Below, piece after piece: positions 1 through 6,322 of a DNA stretch of 8,485 bases. This DNA is from an uncultured Bacteroidales bacterium. Lineage in GTDB: Bacteria; Bacteroidota; Bacteroidia; Bacteroidales; UBA932. Below the pieces are notes generated by a model. The model did no database searches. It was not told where the DNA came from and saw nothing but the letters and a program-made list of their open reading frames with translations. Position 1 is the first letter of the stretch, and every line of letters starts with the position of its first letter. A program made the translations under genes and the position numbers. The stretch is taken from NCBI GenBank assembly GCA_905235615.1, contig CAJOMB010000059.1:1-8485 (forward strand), given 5' to 3'.

Positions 1-1242
1 GGTCTGGCTTCGCTTGAGATTCCTTCGGTGCTGCTGGCTCCTACCGGGCGCTCGGCCAAGGTGCTCAGCGGCTATTCCGGCAGACCGGCTTCCACCATCC
101 ACAAGCACATCTACCGGCAGAAATCCTTCGGGGCCGACGGCTTCGGACAATTCTCCCTGGCCCCCAACAAGGCCAAGGGCACCCTTTTCTTAGTGGACGA
201 GGTGTCCCTGATAGGCGTGGAGCAGGCCGATGGCGGCGGCGCCTTCGGCAGCGGGAATCTCCTTCAAGACCTGGTGAGCTTCGTGCGGGCGGGGGTGGAT
301 TGCAAGCTGATTCTGGTGGGCGATGCCGCCCAGCTGCCTCCGGTGGGCTTGGAGGAGTCCCCGGCCTTGTCTCCGGAGTACATGGAAATTTTCGGCGGGG
401 TGCGTTTCGCCACCCTCACCACAGTGGTGCGGCAGGCGGCCCATTCGGGCATCCTGAGCAATGCCACGCAGCTCCGGATGTTGCTGGATTCGATGGACGA
501 GCCCGTCGGCCTTTCGGACTTGGGGCTGTCCCTGCAGGGCTTCCCGGATATCCGGCAGCTGAGCGGGGGAGAACTTTTAGAAACGCTGGCCGATGCGTAC
601 GACAAATACGGCTCCGACGAGGTGGCGGTGCTGTGCCGCTCCAACAAGCGGGCGGTGCGTTACAACGCCGGCATCCGGGCGCAGGTGTTGTACCGGGAGG
701 AGAAGCTCTGCCGGGGAGACCGCCTGATGGTGGTGAAGAACAATTACAGGGGAGACATCGAGGGCACGGACTACATTGCCAACGGAGACATTGCCGTGCT
801 GGAGCGCATCCGGAACTACGAGGAGCGTTACGGGCTTCATTTTGCGGATGCCACCCTCTCTTTCCCGGACTACAATGGGCAGGAGATTACTACCAAGGTG
901 GTGTTGGACACGCTGGACTCCGAGTCGCCGGCCCTGAGCCGGGAGCAGTCCCAGGCCCTGTGGGAGGGCGTGTCGGCCGACTACGCCCATATTGGCGTGA
1001 AGCGGAAGCGCTACGAGGCTGTGCGCGCGGACCCTTTCTACAGCGCCCTGCAGCTCAAATACGCCCATGCCATCACCTGCCACAAGGCCCAGGGCGGCCA
1101 GTGGGAGTGCGTCTTCGTGGACAATCCCTTCTGGCAGGATTTCCTGGTGCCGGATGACATCAAGTGGCTCTACACCGCCCTCACCCGCGGGGTGAAGCAG
1201 GTGTATCTGGTGAATTTCCCGGCGGCTTTATTCGGACAGTAG
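1..1242 (+). CDS. RecD-like superfamily 1 DNA helicase / AAA ATPase, 5' end missing
   Basis: ATP-dependent SF1B helicase of the short, standalone RecD-like type found in Bacteroidales; probably acts on DNA ends or in repair, exact role unknown. The reading frame is open from base 1, so the gene begins upstream; 413 codons are visible and the Walker A region, expected before codon 1, is not. Visible motifs, in window codons: the LLAPTGRSAKVL block near 11-22; Walker B LVDE with D66 and E67; GDAAQLPPVG from about 107 (motif III); VVRQ with R144 (motif IV-like); the UvrD_C_2-like YAHAITCHKAQGGQW block with H361 and K362 (motif V); and LYTALTRG with arginine finger R396 (motif VI). The gene ends with TAG and overlaps the convergent peptidase gene by 15 bp. 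Family identity is clear from motif order; the biological substrate is not. Confidence 0.9.
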   Translation, partial: GLASLEIPSVLLAPTGRSAKVLSGYSGRPASTIHKHIYRQKSFGADGFGQFSLAPNKAKGTLFLVDEVSLIGVEQADGGGAFGSGNLLQDLVSFVRAGVDCKLILVGDAAQLPPVGLEESPALSPEYMEIFGGVRFATLTTVVRQAAHSGILSNATQLRMLLDSMDEPVGLSDLGLSLQGFPDIRQLSGGELLETLADAYDKYGSDEVAVLCRSNKRAVRYNAGIRAQVLYREEKLCRGDRLMVVKNNYRGDIEGTDYIANGDIAVLERIRNYEERYGLHFADATLSFPDYNGQEITTKVVLDTLDSESPALSREQSQALWEGVSADYAHIGVKRKRYEAVRADPFYSALQLKYAHAITCHKAQGGQWECVFVDNPFWQDFLVPDDIKWLYTALTRGVKQVYLVNFPAALFGQ

Positions 1243-3240
1243 ATACTTCTCCCAGAAGGCCTGGTTGGCGACCTGGAAGTGGGCTCCCTGGTAGCCGCGG
1301 TAGCCGTGCATGCCGTCGGGGTAAATCATGAAGTCAAACGCGGCGCCCTGTTTCTGGAGCCGGTCAATCAGCTGGAGGGTGTTCTGGAAGTGGACGTTGT
1401 CGTCTCCGGTTCCGTGGGTGAGTTTGAGCATGACGCTGCCGTCGGCCTTTCCTTCCAGGGCGGGATAATCCTTCACGCGATCCATGACGCGGGTGCGGGC
1501 GTACCCCTCGGGATTGTCCCGGGGCGTACTCATGAAGCGCTCCGTGTAGTGGGTGTCGTAGAGCATCCAGTCATACACGCCGCCTCCGGCAATGCCGTAG
1601 GGGTAGTACTCGGAGGCCGTACACACCAGGAGGGTGGTCATGGTTCCCCCGAAGCTGAATCCCTCCACGCCAATCTTGTCGGCCTTCACATAGGGCAGGC
1701 TCCGCAGCCATTTGGCCCATTCCACAAAGTCTTCTATCTCAATGGTGCTGAGCTGTTTGTAAATGGCGTCCAGGCCCTTCCGGCCGTTGTGCCCGGCGGC
1801 ACGGCAGTCCGCGACAAGCTCAATGATGCCCTTCCTGGCATACCAGCCGTAGCTGGCGGGGTTTACCCAGCGGTCAAAGACCTGCGGCGTGTCCGGGCCG
1901 CCGTAAATATCCACGTGCACGGGGTATTTCCTGGCCGGATCAAAGTTGTCGGGATAGTAGATGACACCCGGCAGTTCAAGACCGTCCGGAGTGGTGATGG
2001 AAACCAGCTGCCCGGTGGCCCCGTCATAGCTTCCCTGGCCGGCGACGGGCCGGGACCGGCCCTTCAGGTCGTGCAGCCGTACTTCCCAGGGGGTCTTGAG
2101 GTTGGAGGCCCGGGTGATAAAATGCTTGCCGTCAGGGGCGAAGGAGGCATCCTGCACATAGAGGGAAGGATCCGTCAGGGCCGATATCACCCCCTTCGGT
2201 GAAACCTGATAGAGGCACTTGCGCACATGGGAGTCCCTTTCGGCCAGGAAATAGACGCTGCCGTCCTTCTCTGCCCGGAGGAGCTCGATGCGCCAGTTGG
2301 GGCCGTCCGTGAGGCGTTTCAGCCGGCCGTCATAGCTCAGGAAATAAATCTGCTGCCAGCCGGTCTCGAAGCTCCGGACCATATAGAGGCCCTTGTCCGT
2401 AAAGAGCATGCCCTCGATCCAGTCCAACCAGGTGGGCACCTCCTCATGGTAGATGGCTTTCTTGCTGCCGTCGGCCGGATTCACGGCATACAGGTCCAGG
2501 GTATTCTGGATGCGGGGCTCGCGGCTCACGAAGAAGCGGCGGTTGTCGGCCCCCCAGAAGGGTGTGCCGAAGTACTGGTCCTGGGTTTCATCGAAATCGG
2601 CCCATACGATTTCGCCGCCCCGGGCCGATACGAAGCCGATTTTCACCTCGGGGTTGCGCTCTCCGGCCTTGGGATAATGCGTGCGGCGGAGTTTCCCGTC
2701 CTGGCCGAAGGGGGAGTAGATGGGGAACATGGGCACCTGAGTGTCATCAAAGCGGTAGAAGGCCAGGGTCTGGCTGTCCGGGCTCCACCAGAAGGCGCGG
2801 TAGCGGGACGGACGGCCGAAGATTTCCTCGTAGTACACCCAGCTGGCATAACCGTTCATGACGGTTTCGGTGCCGTCGAAGGTGAGGCGGGTTTCCTTTC
2901 CGTCGGCAATGTCCACCACCCAGAGGTCGTTGTCCCGTGTGAAAGCCAGCAGCGTGGAATCCGGGCTGAAGGTCAGATTCACGGCTCCTTCCGGTTTCAC
3001 GGGGAAACCGGCATACTTTTCCGGCGCCTGAAAACCCTCCGTGCGGACGGCCTTGTTCCCCTTCAGGCTGAGCTTGAAGCCCTCCTTGTCCGTATAGGTT
3101 CCGTCGTAGGTAAAGGCTACCTCCTTGTTGTTGAGCCATTTATAATTTACCGGAATGGGCTGCAGCCGGCTTTGGGCCACGCAGAGCGCCTGGGCCGCCC
3201 CTATCAGCCCTATGGTCAGGAAAAGATGCTTTGCTTTCAT
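1228..3240 (-). CDS. Secreted dipeptidyl-peptidase IV family serine protease (S9B)
   Basis: Probable periplasmic prolyl dipeptidyl peptidase that removes X-Pro or X-Ala dipeptides from peptides, used in peptide scavenging. 670 aa, somewhat shorter than the roughly 720-730 aa of known Bacteroidales DPP IV. The ATG at 3240 is chosen because it starts a signal peptide (MKAKHLFLTIGLIGAAQA..., likely signal peptidase I cleavage near CVA/QS, residues 20-24); an upstream in-frame start would run into the divergent gene. Residues about 30-430 form the DPPIV_N beta-propeller, including WVYYEEIFGR with E138 and E139, the pair that in DPP IV binds the substrate N-terminus. The C-terminal alpha/beta hydrolase carries VDIYGGP (oxyanion Tyr region), nucleophile S529 in GFSFGG, D613 in HGTGDDNVHF and H645 in DGMHGY, a complete triad. 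The nucleophile elbow is usually GWSYGG; here both aromatics are Phe. Substrate specificity is inferred. Confidence 0.92.
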   Translation of the reverse strand: MKAKHLFLTIGLIGAAQALCVAQSRLQPIPVNYKWLNNKEVAFTYDGTYTDKEGFKLSLKGNKAVRTEGFQAPEKYAGFPVKPEGAVNLTFSPDSTLLAFTRDNDLWVVDIADGKETRLTFDGTETVMNGYASWVYYEEIFGRPSRYRAFWWSPDSQTLAFYRFDDTQVPMFPIYSPFGQDGKLRRTHYPKAGERNPEVKIGFVSARGGEIVWADFDETQDQYFGTPFWGADNRRFFVSREPRIQNTLDLYAVNPADGSKKAIYHEEVPTWLDWIEGMLFTDKGLYMVRSFETGWQQIYFLSYDGRLKRLTDGPNWRIELLRAEKDGSVYFLAERDSHVRKCLYQVSPKGVISALTDPSLYVQDASFAPDGKHFITRASNLKTPWEVRLHDLKGRSRPVAGQGSYDGATGQLVSITTPDGLELPGVIYYPDNFDPARKYPVHVDIYGGPDTPQVFDRWVNPASYGWYARKGIIELVADCRAAGHNGRKGLDAIYKQLSTIEIEDFVEWAKWLRSLPYVKADKIGVEGFSFGGTMTTLLVCTASEYYPYGIAGGGVYDWMLYDTHYTERFMSTPRDNPEGYARTRVMDRVKDYPALEGKADGSVMLKLTHGTGDDNVHFQNTLQLIDRLQKQGAAFDFMIYPDGMHGYRGYQGAHFQVANQAFWEKYLLSE

Positions 3241-3245
3241 GACGA

Positions 3246-3253
3246 TAAAGGTA
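3246..3253 (-). promoter_or_regulatory. Possible -7 box for the peptidase gene (TACCTTTA)
   Basis: On the minus strand TACCTTTA matches the Bacteroidota -7 consensus TAnnTTTG at all but the last base. It lies 6 nt upstream of the peptidase ATG, so a transcript from it would be almost leaderless. I see no TTTG or TTG at the expected -33 spacing. Weak support; it may be chance in a short AT-rich gap. Confidence 0.25.
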
Positions 3254-3267
3254 CGAAAAAACTTTCT

Positions 3268-3275
3268 TATCTTTG
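3268..3275 (+). promoter_or_regulatory. Likely -7 box for the nucleoside hydrolase gene (TATCTTTG)
   Basis: TATCTTTG is an exact match to the Bacteroidota sigma-ABfr -7 element TAnnTTTG and is 20 nt upstream of the ATG at 3296, giving an expected leader of roughly 15 nt. A matching -33 TTTG at about 19-21 nt spacing is not evident; the nearest TTTG (3230-3233) is 34 nt away, inside the divergent gene. The exact -7 match and its position are the support. Confidence 0.55.
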
Positions 3276-3295
3276 TACTGAATAAACATTTCTGT

Positions 3296-4339
3296 ATGAA
3301 GAAAACAAAACAGCTTTGGCTTATTGCACTTGTATGGGGACTGTTTTCCGCATGTGGCGAGATTCCCACGGTCCAGGAGTACACGGGCGTGCCGCTCGTC
3401 ATTTTGGACACGGACCTGGGCTCTTCCACCGACGACCTCTTTGCCCTGGAGATGCTGCACGGCTACCAGCAGGAAGGCCGATGCCGCCTGCTCGGTGTGG
3501 TGGTGGACCGCATGGGCGAGGCCAACGCAGCGGTTGCCGACGTGATGAACACCTGGTTCGGACATCCGGACACGCCCATCGGCCTGGTCCGGAAGGGCAT
3601 CCCTGCACCGCGGATGTGGATAGACTACGGGGCGATGCCCGGCTATACCGACGCTGACGGCAAACCGATGTTCCGCCGCAGCGTGAGCGACTACGCTTCG
3701 CTGCCTGACGGTTACCTGCTCTACCGCCGGTTGCTCTCCGCCCAGCCCGACCACTCGGTGAGCATCTGTTCCACCGGCTTTGTAACGGCGCTGGCCGCCC
3801 TCCTGCAGTCTGAGGGTGACGAATACTCTCCGCTCAGCGGAGTGGAACTGGTCCGGCAAAAGGTGAAGTGCATCTATGTGATGGGAGGCGTCTTTGGCCA
3901 GTCCGTGGAGCCCGACTTCAATTTCGCGCAGGGCATCACCTTCGCTTCGGACTTCTTCCGTCTCTGGCCCAGGGAGGTGGATATGGTGTTCTCGCCGATG
4001 GAAGTGGGGGAGGGCATCGAATACAAGCCTGAGCAGGTTGTCAGTGACATCTCCTGGACCGACGCGCACCCCATCAAGCAAGTCTATCTGAAGTGCGATT
4101 GCAACACGGGCCAGCGGATGTGGGACCCGATGGCCGTGATCCAGGCCGTGGAGGGAGACGAACTCTTCACGCTTTCCGGGCGCGGCACGGTTCGTCTCAC
4201 CCCAAAGGCCGAGACCATCTTCACGCCATCGGCCACAGGCAACTGCCGGTATCAACTGTCCGGAACAGCCGAATGGAATGCCGCAATGCTGGAAAAAATC
4301 AGGCATTGCACCATTGCAAGTGCGCCGGAAAAACGGTAA
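3296..4339 (+). CDS. Nucleoside hydrolase family lipoprotein
   Basis: Exported member of the inosine-uridine nucleoside N-ribohydrolase family, expected to split nucleosides into base and ribose for scavenging; actual substrate unknown. 347 aa. The ATG at 3296 is chosen because it begins a lipoprotein signal (MKKTKQLWLIALVWGLFSAC, lipidated Cys at residue 20, a relaxed lipobox with Phe at -3); upstream in-frame codons lie in the divergent gene and promoter. The Ca-binding N-terminal motif is DTDLGSSTDD (D38, D40, D46, D47), a Bacteroidales-like variant with two more residues between G and DD than the classical DTDPGxDD. VMGGVF (from about 195), N209 in PDFNF and D277 in MWDPMAV match the mid-domain strand, the ribose-binding Asn and the C-terminal Ca-ligand Asp. 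No acidic surface-export signal follows the Cys, so a periplasm-facing anchor is likelier. Fold assignment is good; activity untested. Confidence 0.83.
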   Translation: MKKTKQLWLIALVWGLFSACGEIPTVQEYTGVPLVILDTDLGSSTDDLFALEMLHGYQQEGRCRLLGVVVDRMGEANAAVADVMNTWFGHPDTPIGLVRKGIPAPRMWIDYGAMPGYTDADGKPMFRRSVSDYASLPDGYLLYRRLLSAQPDHSVSICSTGFVTALAALLQSEGDEYSPLSGVELVRQKVKCIYVMGGVFGQSVEPDFNFAQGITFASDFFRLWPREVDMVFSPMEVGEGIEYKPEQVVSDISWTDAHPIKQVYLKCDCNTGQRMWDPMAVIQAVEGDELFTLSGRGTVRLTPKAETIFTPSATGNCRYQLSGTAEWNAAMLEKIRHCTIASAPEKR

Positions 4340-4344
4340 ATTTG
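4313..4344 (+). promoter_or_regulatory. Candidate promoter for the HsdR_N-cca-xerC-hpf-holA cluster
   Basis: ATTG at 4313-4316 and TAAATTTG at 4337-4344 are separated by 20 nt, matching the Bacteroidota layout of a -33 (T)TTG and a -7 TAnnTTTG. The first three bases of the -7 box are the TAA stop codon of the nucleoside hydrolase gene. The expected transcription start falls a few bases before the ATG at 4353, so a transcript would have little or no leader. Pattern match only; no transcript evidence. Confidence 0.45.
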
Positions 4345-4352
4345 GCGTTGAA

Positions 4353-4775
4353 ATGGTTTCAAGCGAGTATATCTGGGATCCACTGCGGCGCAAAAGCGTA
4401 CGCAACACCCCTGAGGAGGCCGTCCGGCAGTGGTTCATCTCCGTCCTGCATGAGGGGATGAAGGTGCCGGAGCACATGATGGGCTCCGAGGTGGCCCTGA
4501 AGGTGGGCCTGAAGGACTACCGGGCCGATATCGTGGTGTACGACCGCTGCGCGCATCCCGTGATGGTGGTGGAGTGCAAGCGGCCCCAGGTGACGCTGGA
4601 CCAGGATGTGGTGGACCAGGCGCTGCGGTATAACCGGCAGTTGGGCGTGAAGTATATCGCCATTACCAACGGCTCCAAGACCTTCATCTTTCAAAGGCAG
4701 GCCGATGGCTGGCAGTTCATGGAAAAGGCCCCTTTGTGGGAGGAGATGACCGGCTCCGACCGGGAATCTGAGTAG
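4353..4775 (+). CDS. Standalone HsdR N-terminal-like domain protein (PD-(D/E)xK fold)
   Basis: A small protein (140 aa) consisting only of the type I restriction enzyme R-subunit N-terminal domain, the nuclease-like module, with no helicase and no partner hsdM or hsdS nearby. Function unknown; homologues are common beside holA in Bacteroidales and are not restriction enzymes on their own. Visible elements: WDPLRRKSVRNTPEEAVRQ (8-26), E46, D59 in YRADIVVY, and E74-x-K76 in VVECKRP, a complete PD-(D/E)xK set, then DQALRYNRQLGVKYIAITNG (a QxxxY-like helix and final strand). Start: ATG 4353, 13 nt after the preceding stop; GTG 4320 is an in-frame alternative that would overlap the upstream gene and add 11 residues. 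cca follows after 5 nt. Retained catalytic residues suggest a DNA-acting enzyme, which is inference. Confidence 0.8.
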   Translation: MVSSEYIWDPLRRKSVRNTPEEAVRQWFISVLHEGMKVPEHMMGSEVALKVGLKDYRADIVVYDRCAHPVMVVECKRPQVTLDQDVVDQALRYNRQLGVKYIAITNGSKTFIFQRQADGWQFMEKAPLWEEMTGSDRESE

Positions 4776-4780
4776 ATAGT

Positions 4781-6298
4781 ATGGATACGATAACGGAAGG
4801 ATATTTGGACCATCCGGTCTTCAGACTGGTGAGTGAGACGGCCGGGGAGCTGGGCGTCAGGGCCTTTGTGATAGGCGGATATGTGCGGGACTGCTTCCTT
4901 GGAGTTCCGAACAAGGATATTGACATTGTGGTGGAGATGCCCGGTCAAGCTGGGCATGACGGAGGAGCCGGGCATGACGGAGAGGTGCGTCCTGGAATTC
5001 TTTTGGCAGAGGCTATCGGCAGGAAAACCCATGCCAAGGTGAGCGTGTTCAAGAACTTTGGCACCGCCATGCTCAAGTATCATGGCATCGAGGTGGAGTT
5101 CGTGGGCGCCCGCAAGGAGTCTTACCACCGGGATTCCCGCAAGCCCATCGTGGAGGACGGGACGCTGGAGGAAGACCAGCTCCGCCGGGATTTTACCATC
5201 AATGCCATGGCCTTCAGCCTTCAGAAAGAAGACTACGGCGCTTTGATAGACCCTTTCGGGGGTATCAGGGACCTGGCGGCCGGGATTATCCGCACGCCGC
5301 TGGAACCTCAGCAAACCTACAGCGACGACCCGCTGCGGATGCTCCGTGCCATCCGTTTCGCCGCCCGGCTGAGCACGCCGGAGCATCCTTTCACCATCGT
5401 TCCCGAAAGCCTGGAGGCCATGAAGGAAATGGCCGGCCGTATGCAGATTCTCTCTAAGGAACGCATTGTAGAGGAGCTCAACAAGATGCTCATGACCCGG
5501 AACCCCGCCATGGCTTTCGAAATGATGGAGGAGACCGGTCTGCTGAAGGAATTCCTGCCGGAACTGAGCCGACTGAAGGGCGTGGAGACGGTGGACGGCA
5601 AAGGCCACAAGGAGAATTTCTCCCATACGCTTCAGGTGCTTCAAAACGTGCTTCTTTTTGAGGCCGAAGAGGGGAGGGACCCCAATCTCTGGCTGCATTG
5701 GGCAGCCCTGCTGCACGATATCGGCAAGCCTGTGAGCAAACGTTATGTTCCCGGGCAGGGCTGGACCTTCCACGGGCACGAGGTTACCGGAGCCCGCATG
5801 GTTCCCAAGATCTTCGAGAAGCTCAAGATGCCTCTGAACGAGAAGATGAAATACGTCCAGAAACTGGTGAGCCTGCATCTGAGGCCCATCGCCCTGGTGG
5901 ATGACGAGGTGACGGACAGCGCCGTGCGGCGCCTTCTCTTCGACGCCGGAGAGGACATTGACGACCTCATGCTCCTGTGCAATGCGGACATCACTTCCAA
6001 GAATCCCTCCAAGGTGGCCCGTCTCCGCCGGAACTTCGAGGCCGTGAAGGAAAAAATGGCGCAGGTGGAGGCCAAGGACGAGATTCGCAACTGGAAGAAT
6101 CCCATCACCGGAGACTATGTGATGGAACTCTTCGGCCTGGAGCCGTGCAATACCATCGGCCGGCTGAAGGAAATGGTGAAAAACGCCGTTTTGGACGGGG
6201 AGATTCCCTATACTTTCGAGGCGGCCGATGCCTACTTGCGCGAAAAGGCCAAGGAGATGGGGCTGGTGGCGAAAGATTCTTCGCTGCGCTCAGAATGA
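4781..6298 (+). CDS. cca: CCA tRNA nucleotidyltransferase with HD domain
   Basis: Class II CCA-adding enzyme, building or repairing the 3'-CCA end of tRNAs in the cytoplasm. 505 aa. The head/palm domain has FVIGGYVRD (29-37) and the catalytic DxD, D46 and D48, in KDIDIVV. RRDFTINA (135-142, D137), YSDDPLRMLRAIRFAARL (from 180) and ERIVEE (227-232) are the remaining nucleotide-binding and neck motifs. An HD phosphohydrolase-like domain follows, with H312-D313 in LLHDIGKP and a late Asp in NADITSK. Two oddities: residues about 52-68 (MPGQAGHDGGAGHDGE and neighbours) are an extra segment, since family members run directly from DIDVVV into a VGSGIEMA-like helix; and the C-terminal KDSSLRSE is encoded by a dispersed-repeat-like sequence beyond the usual end near MGL. 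ATG 4781 is 5 nt after the previous stop; the TGA overlaps xerC's ATG. Function looks intact. Confidence 0.96.
   Translation: MDTITEGYLDHPVFRLVSETAGELGVRAFVIGGYVRDCFLGVPNKDIDIVVEMPGQAGHDGGAGHDGEVRPGILLAEAIGRKTHAKVSVFKNFGTAMLKYHGIEVEFVGARKESYHRDSRKPIVEDGTLEEDQLRRDFTINAMAFSLQKEDYGALIDPFGGIRDLAAGIIRTPLEPQQTYSDDPLRMLRAIRFAARLSTPEHPFTIVPESLEAMKEMAGRMQILSKERIVEELNKMLMTRNPAMAFEMMEETGLLKEFLPELSRLKGVETVDGKGHKENFSHTLQVLQNVLLFEAEEGRDPNLWLHWAALLHDIGKPVSKRYVPGQGWTFHGHEVTGARMVPKIFEKLKMPLNEKMKYVQKLVSLHLRPIALVDDEVTDSAVRRLLFDAGEDIDDLMLLCNADITSKNPSKVARLRRNFEAVKEKMAQVEAKDEIRNWKNPITGDYVMELFGLEPCNTIGRLKEMVKNAVLDGEIPYTFEAADAYLREKAKEMGLVAKDSSLRSE
4933..4984 (+). repeat. GC-rich palindromic/tandem repeat inserted in frame within cca
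   Basis: A hairpin, ATGCCCGG (4937-4944), loop TCAAG, CTGGGCAT (4950-4957), has an 8-bp stem with one G-T pair. It is followed by a direct repeat: 4949-4963 and 4967-4981 match at 14 of 15 positions with an 18-bp period, giving the tandem peptide AGHDGG-AGHDGE. The core resembles a dispersed palindromic repeat I recall from many bacterial genomes (CCCGGTCAAGCCGGGCATGA); that resemblance is from memory. It lies exactly where homologous CCA enzymes have no residues, which argues for insertion. Confidence 0.7.
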
Positions 6299-6322
6299 CA
6301 GAAAGCACGCTCAGAATGACAG
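6273..6322 (+). repeat. Dispersed-repeat-like sequence forming the cca/xerC junction
   Basis: The stretch at 6273-6299 (AAGATTCTTCGCTGCGCTCAG then AATGAC) matches from memory a widely dispersed bacterial repeat whose reverse complement reads GTCATTCTGAGCGCAGCGAA. It is an imperfect palindrome with ATTCT (6276-6280) against AGAAT (6292-6296). A 15-bp exact direct repeat, CGCTCAGAATGACAG, occurs at 6287-6301 and again at 6308-6322, period 21 bp. The first copy holds the cca stop (TGA 6296) and one xerC start (ATG 6295); the second holds the other xerC start (ATG 6316). Confidence 0.75.

Larger units (their letters stand above)
3241..3295. other. Divergent intergenic region between the peptidase and nucleoside hydrolase genes
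   Basis: A 55-bp AT-rich spacer in otherwise GC-rich DNA, lying between two start codons on opposite strands. It must hold the promoters or 5' leaders of both genes unless these lie inside the coding sequences. It contains a -7-like box facing each way. No inverted repeat large enough for a clear operator is visible. Confidence 0.7.

Noticed and set aside
1279..3285. Long open frames on + (307 and 352 codons) opposite the peptidase gene
   Set aside because: They are antisense to a gene with full catalytic motifs and a signal peptide, have no recognisable domain, and are expected in GC-rich DNA.
4283..4309. Perfect 7-bp inverted repeat GCAATGC / GCATTGC near the end of the nucleoside hydrolase gene
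   Set aside because: It lies in coding sequence, the loop is 13 nt and no T-run follows, so it is not a convincing terminator.
3140..4477. 445-codon open frame on - opposite the nucleoside hydrolase gene
   Set aside because: It would run antisense through the whole lipoprotein gene and the promoter gap; its His-rich, low-sense composition is typical of a shadow frame.
4353..4775. Type I restriction-modification system
   Set aside because: Only the HsdR N-terminal-like domain is present; no helicase, methylase or specificity gene is in the window.
4949..4981. Short CRISPR-like tandem repeat in cca
   Set aside because: There are only two units with a 3-bp gap, in frame in a gene; this is a tandem repeat, not an array with spacers.
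4691..5878. 395-codon open frame on - opposite cca
   Set aside because: Antisense to the conserved CCA enzyme; no motif of its own.
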